This document shows, piece by piece, positions 29,459 to 36,324 of a DNA stretch of 64,000 nt; within the stretch, counting starts at the first letter, position 1; the number at the start of each line of letters is the position of its first letter. The notes beneath the pieces are model-generated. The model did not search any database, had not been told where the DNA came from, and saw only the letters and a program-made list of their open reading frames with translations. The stretch is from NCBI GenBank assembly GCA_963803115.1, contig CAWDLN010000008.1:744001-808000 (forward strand), written 5' to 3'. This DNA is from DATBGZ01 sp963803115 (lineage in GTDB: Bacteria; Actinomycetota; Actinomycetes; Mycobacteriales; Micromonosporaceae). The position numbers were made by a program, and so were the translations under genes.

Positions 29459-30220
29459 TTACAGGCCCGGTGCCTGCTCGGCATCGATGTGCGTTGGATT
29501 GTCGTGTCCGTGGCGGGGTCGGTCTGGGCTCTGCAGTGCCGCAACGGCCGCGGCCACCCGTTCCCGGTCGAGCGCGACGGCCACCTCGGCAATGCCTTCC
29601 TGGATCAGCCGCGTGCCCGTGCCGGCCCGGGCCACCAGCTCGGCGACCGGGCGATTGTCGGCCAAGTAGCTGGCGCTGAACTCGTTGATGCCGCGGTCGA
29701 GGGCCGCCTCGGCGAGCAGCTCGACGAGGGCGGTGGCCAAACCGACCCGACGCCAGGCCGGGTCGACGACTACGGCCACCTCGGCCGCTGTGCCGTCCAG
29801 GGCCTCGTACCTCGCGATGGCCACGCCGCGCCCGGTGCGGGCGTCCGCGGCGGCGAGCGCGAACCGGCGCACGTAGTCAAGGGTCGTCAGCCGGGCAGCC
29901 AGGGCCGCCGTCACGTGCGGTGGCCCGCCCAGGAACCTCCGCCGCAGGGTATCCGGGTCCGCGTTCAGGATCGCAGTGGCCAGTTCCGCCGCGTCGTCGG
30001 GAATCACCGGCCGGATGGCAACGAGACGTCCGTCGGCCAGCCGGAGCCTGCGTTCGAACTCCCGCGGGTAGCCCGGCGGGACGTGGGTCGGATTCGGCGT
30101 GAAGTCCACGAGGACATCGTGGTCCCAACGCGGCCTGTTGTCACGACCGGCCTGGTAAACGGCCTCTCGGCGGATCAACTTCCACAGTGGACCAGTCCGT
30201 CGGGCTCGAGGTGGGGACAT
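29459..30220 (-). CDS. GNAT family N-acetyltransferase
   Basis: A 253-residue protein. The GNAT fold spans ~65-225, with AIRPVIPDDAAELATAIL at its start and the acetyl-CoA-binding region VAVVVDPAWRRVGLATALVELL (R/Q-x2-G-x-A type). About 60 residues precede it, including a basic GPLWKLIRREAVYQAGRDNRPRW segment of unknown role. ATG 30220 is preferred although the frame stays open to 30556, because the longer version would cover the divergent promoter region. The acceptor substrate is unknown. Confidence 0.82.
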   Translation of the reverse strand: MSPPRARRTGPLWKLIRREAVYQAGRDNRPRWDHDVLVDFTPNPTHVPPGYPREFERRLRLADGRLVAIRPVIPDDAAELATAILNADPDTLRRRFLGGPPHVTAALAARLTTLDYVRRFALAAADARTGRGVAIARYEALDGTAAEVAVVVDPAWRRVGLATALVELLAEAALDRGINEFSASYLADNRPVAELVARAGTGTRLIQEGIAEVAVALDRERVAAAVAALQSPDRPRHGHDNPTHIDAEQAPGL

Positions 30221-30301
30221 TGGGGCGAGGAAGCGGCTCCGGCTACCGTGATAGTCGAGTAGCCCAACCGAGTCGGGCTTAGCGCTGATAGAGGAGGCGA
30301 C

Positions 30302-30799
30302 ATGGCAGGAGCGGCCCTCGCGTTGGAGGTGATACCAGTCGACAAACCGGACGACACCAACGTCATCATTGGCCAAGCACACTTCATCAAGACGGTCGAC
30401 GACCTGCACGAGGCGCTGGTCGGAGTCAGTCCGCACCTGCACTTCGGGATCGCGTTCTGCGAGGCATCGGGAGCTCGGTTGGTCCGTCACTCGGGCAACG
30501 ACACGGAACTGGTCGACGGGGCCACCAGTATCGCAACCGCGCTCGGAGCAGGCCACGCGTTCGTCATCCTGCTGCGCGACGGCTTTCCGGTCAATGTGCT
30601 CAACCCGGTGAAGGCCGTACCCGAGGTGTGCGGGATCTTCTGCGCCACCGCCAACCCGGTCGCCGTCATCGTGGCCGTGACCTCGTACGGGCGCGGCATC
30701 ATCGGTGTCCTCGACGGTGCGCCGCCGGTTGGCGTCGAGACCGACAGCGATATGGCCGAGCGGCGGACCCTCCTACGCACGTTCGGCTACAAGCTCTAG
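30302..30799 (+). CDS. Adenosine-specific kinase family protein (PF04008)
   Basis: A 165-residue protein matching the small family named adenosine-specific kinase. Landmarks are NVIIGQAHFIKTVDDLHEAL, FGIAFCEASGARLVRHSGND, GAGHAFVILLRDGFPVNVLN, VCGIFCATANPVAVIVA and a terminal FGYKL. The family is best known from archaea and thermophiles, and its enzymatic role is poorly established. AGGAGG lies 6 bases before ATG 30302. It is divergent from the GNAT gene, with an 81-bp gap holding no obvious operator. Confidence 0.88.
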   Translation: MAGAALALEVIPVDKPDDTNVIIGQAHFIKTVDDLHEALVGVSPHLHFGIAFCEASGARLVRHSGNDTELVDGATSIATALGAGHAFVILLRDGFPVNVLNPVKAVPEVCGIFCATANPVAVIVAVTSYGRGIIGVLDGAPPVGVETDSDMAERRTLLRTFGYKL

Positions 30800-30905
30800 C
30801 CGGGGCTTGGTCTGCTGATTAGGGTCCTGCGCCGCCACAGACGGCCCTATCGGCCCTACTCGCGCATCCCGTGGCCAGGGGAGGGTGATCCCGGAGGTGG
30901 TCACC

Positions 30906-31475
30906 ATGACCGGCACTCCGGCCAAGGGCTTTCGTTACGTCGGATTCGGCTTCACGATCCTCTTTGCGGTTCTGGGTTGCGTGTTCATTACGGGAGAGAC
31001 GTTCACGGGACCGGGCACCCTATCGGCGGCAATCGTCGTCGCGCTCTGGTTCTTGCCCATGGTCGCGCTATCGGTCTACGCACTTCGACGACCCGAGGCC
31101 GCGACGAACGTGTTATTGGTAGCCGCGGCGCTCGTCTCGCTCTTCGTAGTGCTCGAGCAGATCTTCCGCGGCGCCACTGAGAACGCGGGGCCGGTCGGCT
31201 CGGTCGCCGTCTTCGCGGTCGCCGTGGCGCTGGGCTTCCTCGGGCTGCATCGGCCGCTGTCCGCGGGGTCACTCATGATTCTGCTGGGCGCAGCGAATCT
31301 CGGTGTTGCCCTGTCGAAGAGCATTAGCGACGCCGCTCCGGTCGGCGACGCACTCGGCGGATCATCGGGTGCGGTCGCCCTGCCGGTCCTCGTCGTCGGT
31401 GCTCTCTACCTCGTCGCCGCGGCGTGGGAGGCGTGGCTGGGCCACCGTCCGCATCGCGTCCGATCCGCCCAGTAG
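30906..31475 (+). CDS. Hypothetical membrane protein
   Basis: A 189-residue protein with about six hydrophobic segments, starting with VGFGFTILFAVLGCVFI and ending before a short basic tail (GHRPHRVRSAQ). I do not recognise a family. ATG 30906 is chosen because GGAGGTGG lies 5 bases upstream. The 106-bp gap from the kinase-like gene contains AGGGTCCTGCGCC and repeated GGCCCTA strings but no clear DosR box. Confidence 0.75.
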   Translation: MTGTPAKGFRYVGFGFTILFAVLGCVFITGETFTGPGTLSAAIVVALWFLPMVALSVYALRRPEAATNVLLVAAALVSLFVVLEQIFRGATENAGPVGSVAVFAVAVALGFLGLHRPLSAGSLMILLGAANLGVALSKSISDAAPVGDALGGSSGAVALPVLVVGALYLVAAAWEAWLGHRPHRVRSAQ

Positions 31476-31532
31476 ACCGCGGCGCTTGACCACCTACAGT
31501 GGACTGCCGGATCAGAACCAGAGAGGTGCGTA

Positions 31533-31682
31533 ATGAGACGTCCAGAAGCGCCGCCGCCGCTGCGGGCTCGTCGGTACGGTCGAGTGCGGCGGGGCGAGCA
31601 CCGCATCATCTCGGTCGCGCATCACGAGCAGCCGTCCTACAGTCGCCGCGTGCTACGGATGCTGACTCGGCTGTTCCGCTAA
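31533..31682 (+). CDS. Small basic hypothetical protein (49 aa)
   Basis: A 49-residue reading frame, MRRPEAPPPLRARRYG to a terminal RMLTRLFR, with roughly one third Arg and no hydrophobic segment. A GAGAGG motif lies 7 bases before ATG 31533. The frame could encode a nucleic-acid-binding peptide or be fortuitous. The relic of a universal stress gene overlaps its end on the other strand. Confidence 0.4.
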   Translation: MRRPEAPPPLRARRYGRVRRGEHRIISVAHHEQPSYSRRVLRMLTRLFR

Positions 31683-31856
31683 CCGTCTCGCTGCCGGGCG
31701 CCCGCACGGCGTCTGCGCGCCCGCAAGCGAGGACCTTCGGCGTGGCCGTAACGCGCGCCGCCGCCAGGCGGCCTCAGCGGCCGCCCATCGCAGCGCTTCC
31801 ATGCTGTACGCCGACCCGTCGATCCCGACAACAACCAAGCCCGCGATACCAGACAT
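31653..31856 (-). pseudogene. Universal stress protein N-terminal remnant
   Basis: From ATG 31856, preceded by GGGAGGTGAG, about 33 codons read as the start of a Usp protein: GLVVVGIDGSAYSMEALRWAAAEAA. The frame then becomes an Arg/Ala-rich unrelated tail and stops at 31653. The ATP-binding G-rich motif and the rest of the domain are missing. I read it as the 5' end of a deleted stress-protein gene with its ribosome binding site still in place. Confidence 0.6.
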
Positions 31857-31962
31857 GACACTCACCTCCCAAATCGACGATCATCCGTTGGGCGCGATCC
31901 GCGTGGGATCCCAACGTCCCCTCGACGCCGGCCAACGGGTAACCGACCTCATGCCACGACGC

Positions 31963-32589
31963 TCATGCGGCGACATCGATATAGATCCGGTTTGGACTAG
32001 CCAGTTCACCAACGCGATACCCGACAACGTCGTCCACGCCGAGGGCTACGGAAACGTACCCCTCGAAATCGCCCACGATCACAAACCCTCGCAGCATGGG
32101 ATAGTCGAGGGTGGCGCTCTTGGGGGACACCGATGGCTCGCCCGCTTCACTGTGCGCCTGCGCGACGGTGAAGACGACCAGCAGATAGCGCCGACCGGGC
32201 ATCGAGACTGGGAGATCCGACGGGTCCGCGCGGACCTCGTCAACATACCTGATCGCGTAGCCAGGCAGTGGACCGCTGAAGTCGAAGACGATCCGGTCGA
32301 AGCCGGCATCCGGGTGTGCTGCCGAACGGATCCCGACCAGCAACGGCACCGGCGGCACCGGGTTGCTATGAGTCACCGTCACTGGGCCGGTCGACCACGT
32401 TGGCCCGGCGGAGGGCCCTGCCGTGGGCCCGTCCGTGGGTTCCGCTGTTGGCAGGCCGGTCGGCGCGGGGGAATTGTTTGCCGGAACTGGGGTGGTGGGC
32501 GAAGCGTTCCCACCGCCGTTCCCGTCAACACAGGCCGCCAGTGACACCGCGCAGGCTGTCACGACCGCCAGAATCATCAATCGCCTCAT
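31963..32589 (-). CDS. AMIN-like domain lipoprotein
   Basis: A 208-residue secreted lipoprotein. The signal peptide MRRLMILAVVTACAVSLAAC ends in a lipobox with Cys20. A Pro/Thr/Ala-rich linker (~20-60) leads to a beta-sandwich domain (~65-208) with FDRIVFDFSGPLPGYAIRYV and SPNRIYIDV. This is the AMIN-like domain of actinobacterial lipoproteins, likely to bind cell-wall glycans. ATG 32589 is preferred, with AAGG 6 bases upstream; the frame also offers GTG 32601. Confidence 0.85.
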   Translation of the reverse strand: MRRLMILAVVTACAVSLAACVDGNGGGNASPTTPVPANNSPAPTGLPTAEPTDGPTAGPSAGPTWSTGPVTVTHSNPVPPVPLLVGIRSAAHPDAGFDRIVFDFSGPLPGYAIRYVDEVRADPSDLPVSMPGRRYLLVVFTVAQAHSEAGEPSVSPKSATLDYPMLRGFVIVGDFEGYVSVALGVDDVVGYRVGELASPNRIYIDVAA

Positions 32590-32651
32590 CGAAACCTTCA
32601 CATCCTCGGTCCACAGTCGGCCACCACGCGCACGACGCGCGGCGGTGTAAG

Positions 32652-32939
32652 TCAGCGGTTACGCTGCATCGCTTCCCGCACGTCGTCGCTTACCTTCGCC
32701 AGCGTGTTCGACACCGCGTCCGCGAGGAGCCGGCCGACCTCACGAACGTCGGCGCGCACGGCATCATCGTTGATCGCGTTGCCGGCGGCGCTGAACGCAT
32801 CCTCCACCCGGTCTCGCAACTCGCCCAGCGCGTGCGGTACGCCATCGGCGGCACTGGCCTGTTCCAGGTGCAGCTTGAGCTTGAGCACCAGCGCATCGAG
32901 TCGGTCCGACACGCTGCTCCAATCCTCTCGAGCCGTCAT
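32652..32939 (-). CDS. Hypothetical helical protein (95 aa)
   Basis: A 95-residue acidic, probably all-helical protein (DRLDALVLKLKLHLEQA, LADAVSNTLAKVSDDVREAM). I do not recognise a family. AAGGGAG precedes ATG 32939 by 7 bases. It lies 151 bp downstream of the Usp gene on the same strand. Its first 13 codons and its leader recur at 38911-39050 as a decayed copy, showing it was once part of a duplicated module with the Usp gene. Confidence 0.7.
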   Translation of the reverse strand: MTAREDWSSVSDRLDALVLKLKLHLEQASAADGVPHALGELRDRVEDAFSAAGNAINDDAVRADVREVGRLLADAVSNTLAKVSDDVREAMQRNR

Positions 32940-32999
32940 CGCGGTTCTCCCTTCTCATCCTCGAGTAGCCGGGTTGGCCGAGCTTCCATCGTCGGAGGC

Positions 33000-33014
33000 G
33001 GACACTTACTGTCC
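33000..33014. repeat. Inverted repeat upstream of the 95-aa gene
   Basis: GGACACTTACTGTCC has perfect 5-base arms (GGACA/TGTCC). It lies 61 bp upstream of ATG 32939 and 77 bp beyond the Usp stop, so it may be an operator for the small gene. The duplicate at 39010 has lost one arm. Confidence 0.4.
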
Positions 33015-33090
33015 AATGTGGTCAGAATTGACGGAACCGGGTCGGCGTTCGTGTCGAATCGCCGCGCGACCAAACGAGCCGTCGTGGGAA

Positions 33091-33966
33091 TCATCGCGGC
33101 ACTTGCGGTCGGACGACGGCGACCGGACATGATGCGCGGCTGACCAGCGCCTGACTGACCGAGCCGAGCAGCAATCGCGCCATGCCGCCGCGGCCACGGG
33201 ATCCGACGACAACGAGCTGCGCCCGGCGCGACAGATCGAGCAAGGTTCGCACCGGGTCCATGCCGTGGATCACGTCGCGGGTCACCCTGAGGTCCGCGTA
33301 TTCGCCGAGTAAGCCAGCCAACTGCTCGGCCAGCATGCGTTCCGCCTCCGCCCTCGCGTTGGCATAGTCGTACGCGACCGAATGCACACCGGCCGGATCC
33401 GTGCCTGGAGGATTGGTCCACACCAGCGCGGCTTCTAGTCCGACACCACGCATCTCCGCCTCGCCGAACGCGAAACGCGCCGCGTCCGCGGACATGGCCG
33501 AGCCGTCCACGCCAACCAGCACGGGTCGCGGGGACACCCCAGCTTCGACCGGACGATGGACGATCACCGCGCTGGCCGCGTGCGTGGCCACGTGGCCGGC
33601 CACAGACCCGAGGGCCGCACCACCCCGCCCCGCGTTTCCCACGACCAGGAGTTGAGCGTCGCGCGAACGTTCCACCAACGCCGCGCCGGGCTTGCCGGAG
33701 AACACTTCAACGGCCACATCGACCGCCGGCGCGCGACCACGGACCTGCTCGGCGAAGGCCTCCAGCGACCCGCGGATCCTGCTGGTCGGATAAGGCTCCG
33801 TCCGATGCTGCCGCATACCCATTGATGCACGCTGATCGTGCGTGTAGACAATCCGTAACGGAGCTTTGCGCCGCATCGCCTCGTCCACGGCATACTCCCC
33901 GGCCGCCAGACTCGCCACGGACCCGTCGATTCCGACGATCACCGGAAGGTCATGCCGAGTCACCAT
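33091..33966 (-). CDS. Universal stress protein, tandem UspA domains
   Basis: A 291-residue protein of two Usp domains (~1-145 and ~148-291). Both keep the ATP-binding G-2x-G-9x-G pattern: VVGNAGRGGAALGSVAGHVATHAASA and VVGSRGRGGMARLLLGSVSQALVSRAS. It is similar in layout to M. tuberculosis Rv2623, a DosR-regulated ATP-binding growth regulator. ATG 33966 is taken as the start; the frame is open upstream but lacks Usp similarity. A DosR-like box lies 73 bp upstream. A duplicate of this locus at 38.9-39.2 kb has lost the gene. Confidence 0.92.
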   Translation of the reverse strand: MVTRHDLPVIVGIDGSVASLAAGEYAVDEAMRRKAPLRIVYTHDQRASMGMRQHRTEPYPTSRIRGSLEAFAEQVRGRAPAVDVAVEVFSGKPGAALVERSRDAQLLVVGNAGRGGAALGSVAGHVATHAASAVIVHRPVEAGVSPRPVLVGVDGSAMSADAARFAFGEAEMRGVGLEAALVWTNPPGTDPAGVHSVAYDYANARAEAERMLAEQLAGLLGEYADLRVTRDVIHGMDPVRTLLDLSRRAQLVVVGSRGRGGMARLLLGSVSQALVSRASCPVAVVRPQVPR

Positions 33967-34038
33967 GGCCTCTCCCTTCCGGTTCAACGATGCGCTCATG
34001 GCGGTGATGCCGGGCAGGGCCATTGGCGCCAAGCCGAC

Positions 34039-34052
34039 GGGACGTTGGGCCC
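34039..34052. promoter_or_regulatory. DosR-like box upstream of Usp gene
   Basis: GGGACGTTGGGCCC matches all fixed core positions and lies 73 bp upstream of the Usp start. The duplicated copy near 39106 reads AGGACGTTGGGCCT and looks eroded. Confidence 0.6.
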
Positions 34053-34126
34053 GACTCGCGACGGAGTGCGAAGTCACACGGAAGCGTCGTAATGTCGAGT
34101 GGACGCGCCCTTCCCGGCGGGGCGCG

Positions 34127-35110
34127 CTAAGGGATGGCCGCGAGCGCTGCTGGTGACGTCGACAACGAACGCTCCAGCACACGCGCTCGGCGCGTCCAGT
34201 CCATGAGGTTGAAACCGATGGCCGACAGGTCGTCCGGGCCAGGGGTGAGCGCGACGACGCGTGCCCCCGCAGCTTCCACCTTGGCGATGTCCCGGCGCAG
34301 CTCCGCGGTCGCCCACTGCCGGACGATCCGTTCCGCCTTGGTTGCGGGGTTGCGCGGTCTGTCCATTGTGTAGCTCGCCAGCGGTGCGAGGACGAACACC
34401 TCGTCGAGATCGAGCTTGGCCAACAGATCCACCGACGTGGGAGACCGTACGCCACCGTCGATATAGGGGCGCCCGTCGATCAGCTTCGGCTCATGCCAAC
34501 CGGGGATGGAACAAGACGCGACCACCGCATCGGGGAGCGTAGCCTGGGGTGCCCCCTCGCGACCGAACGCAATTCGACGCCCGGCCTCGTAATCGACACA
34601 GACAATCCACGTGTCCCGGTCGGGCCACGTCGTTGCAGCCCACCGAGTCGGCCCCGCCCCATCAGGAACCAGCGCCTGTATGAGTTGGCCGAGCGATCGA
34701 TGGTGTGCTCGCCCTAGTGGTAGCAACGCACTCGCGGCAACCCGCGGGTGGACTCGACGCGGGGCCCGTGCGGTGGCCACGAGCAGCCGGGCCGAGCCGA
34801 TCCGCAGGCGCGGCAGCGGCGGCCGTATTCCTGAGTCGCGGTCGATCCCGGCAAGCCCTGGCAACGCATGGAAGCCAGCCCCGCTGTGATGCGCGACGAT
34901 CTGCTCGATGGGCACCCCGCAGCGCAACGCAGCGGCCAGCACGCTCCCGGCGCTGGTGCCCACAATGATGTGCGTTTCATGCAGCGGGTAGCCGATTCGT
35001 TCCTGCACCGCCGACAGGGCGCCAGCCATCCATGCCGCGCCCAACACGCCGCCCGCTCCGAGGACGAGACCGGTCCGCGGTCGGCGGCCCTTGGGCCGAG
35101 GGGTGACCAT
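34127..35110 (-). CDS. Patatin-like phospholipase
   Basis: A 327-residue lipid acyl hydrolase. It has the oxyanion stretch LVLGAGGVLGAAWMAG (~14-29), the nucleophile elbow GTSAGS (~53-58) and the catalytic Asp in YIDGGVRSPT, with a preceding Ser-Ile-Pro-Gly-Trp stretch. ATG 35110 is selected because similarity begins there; the frame is open to 35311. It would release fatty acids from phospholipid or storage lipid, which fits the two lipid-synthesising genes in the window, but the link is inference. Confidence 0.88.
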   Translation of the reverse strand: MVTPRPKGRRPRTGLVLGAGGVLGAAWMAGALSAVQERIGYPLHETHIIVGTSAGSVLAAALRCGVPIEQIVAHHSGAGFHALPGLAGIDRDSGIRPPLPRLRIGSARLLVATARAPRRVHPRVAASALLPLGRAHHRSLGQLIQALVPDGAGPTRWAATTWPDRDTWIVCVDYEAGRRIAFGREGAPQATLPDAVVASCSIPGWHEPKLIDGRPYIDGGVRSPTSVDLLAKLDLDEVFVLAPLASYTMDRPRNPATKAERIVRQWATAELRRDIAKVEAAGARVVALTPGPDDLSAIGFNLMDWTRRARVLERSLSTSPAALAAIP

Positions 35111-35309
35111 CGTTGGCCTCCGGTCCGCCCAGGGTGCCAGCAGGTTCTGCCGGTTAGGTTTGCCTAGGCGGCTACCGCAAGAATGACACGTCTGTGACGC
35201 GCGATCCGGACAACTGGCGTGGGGGCCGACAAAATTCTCCGGAACATCGCGCCGAATGGGGGTCGGCGCGGACATTGCATGCGCAACTCCGCCCGCCATG
35301 ATGGTAGGC

Positions 35310-35684
35310 ATGGGCTGTGCGCCAGAGCAGACGGTGGATGAGTTCTTCGCGGGCGACGCATTTGGCGCCGGAGTCTACGCGAAGGTGTCAGCTGTTCTCG
35401 ACGCCATCGGCCCATACACCGTGCGCGCAACCAAGAGTCAGATCGCCTTCCGCAACCGACGCGGTTTCGCCTACCTATGGCGACCCGGAATCTACCTCAA
35501 GCATCCCACTGCGGATATCGTGCTCTCCATCGCCCTCGGCCGCCACGACCTCTCCTCTCGTTTCAAGCAGGTAGCTCATCCGGCTCCCAATCAGTGGATG
35601 CATCACCTCGAGATCTTCGACGTCTCGGACATCGACGACCAGGTCGTGGGCTGGTTGCGCGAGGCAGCCGCTCGCGCGGGCTAG
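35310..35684 (+). CDS. DUF5655 domain protein
   Basis: A protein of about 124 residues resembling DUF5655: VDEFFAGDAFGAGVYAKVSAVLDAIG, then QIAFRNRRGFAYLWRPGIYL and a terminal helix DIDDQVVGWLREAA. The function is unknown; family members are small predicted transport or nucleotide-related domains. Starts at 35256, 35298 and 35301 are also possible, and none has a clear ribosome binding site. It is divergent from the patatin gene. Confidence 0.7.
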   Translation: MGCAPEQTVDEFFAGDAFGAGVYAKVSAVLDAIGPYTVRATKSQIAFRNRRGFAYLWRPGIYLKHPTADIVLSIALGRHDLSSRFKQVAHPAPNQWMHHLEIFDVSDIDDQVVGWLREAAARAG

Positions 35685-36089
35685 CACGCAACCACTGCGT
35701 CCGCGTGACCGTACCCGGGCCGAAGTGTCGGAGCCGCCTGCATACCGAAGAGTGTCGAGGAACAGGCACCCGCCGGCCGTGGCGAGGGATCCGGCGGCTG
35801 GCCCATCTTGGCGATGGTGGGTCTTGCGGCATTGGCCGCTCGTCCTTATCCGTACCCGCCGGGCCCCTTCGACATCAGTCAGCGGGTGCCCATACCCATA
35901 GTGCGGCGAGGAATCGTAAAGCCACACGGTCCGACGTCCTGTTCCGGCGGGACCAAGGACCCATGGACGAAACGGTGCACGTATGCGTTAGCGAAAGTGA
36001 GGGCGGTATCGGCCCGGCGGTTCTCACTTCGCGCCCTGCCAGGCTTGGCGTAGCCGCATCCGGCCGGCGGTATGCAGGACGGCTCCCTT
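35685..36089. other. Intergenic stretch without a convincing gene
   Basis: Reading frames here have no family resemblance. The notable element is an orphan DosR-like site at 35949-35962. A 47-codon frame beginning at ATG 35963 directly after it (MDETVHVCVSESEGG) has no ribosome binding site and is not called. Confidence 0.5.
35949..35962. promoter_or_regulatory. Orphan DosR-like site
   Basis: GGGACCAAGGACCC differs from the core at one position. No intact gene starts within 200 bp on either strand, so it may be the surviving promoter of a lost gene. Confidence 0.4.
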
Positions 36090-36191
36090 ACCCAGTAATC
36101 CCGTGATTCGTTTCGAAGTGGCGCTGAATGTGCACCGGTCCAGCGCCCGCACGGTTCCGAAGGCCACGCCAACAGCTTCGATCTCCAGCAC
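36090..36191 (-). pseudogene. ABC transporter ATPase N-terminal remnant
   Basis: About 31 codons from GTG 36191 read as the start of a branched-chain-type ABC ATPase: VLEIEAVGVAFGTVRALD and RITGLLGK. The similarity stops where the Walker A loop should begin (GPNGAGKTT is missing). The frame then drifts into an unrelated Arg-rich tail. It is a 5' gene fragment. Confidence 0.55.
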
Positions 36192-36324
36192 TCGCTCGTC
36201 ACCTCGCCCTAGACGACCTGCCATCATTGACGATCCGCGCCGGCCCGGCCGACGCGGTGGAGGCGAAGGTCGCATGCGATGGGGCCGAGAGTCCCGATTT
36301 CCAATTGACGTCGGCCAACACACG

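Noticed and set aside
31499..31858. A 119-codon plus-strand frame over the Usp remnant
   Set aside because: Low-complexity Ala/Arg/Ser composition and no start signal; the 49-aa frame and the Usp remnant explain the interval better.
33091..34455. A Usp reading frame starting at 34455 instead of 33966
   Set aside because: The extra 163 residues have no Usp similarity, cover the DosR-like box and overlap the patatin gene antisense. ATG 33966 fits the family start.
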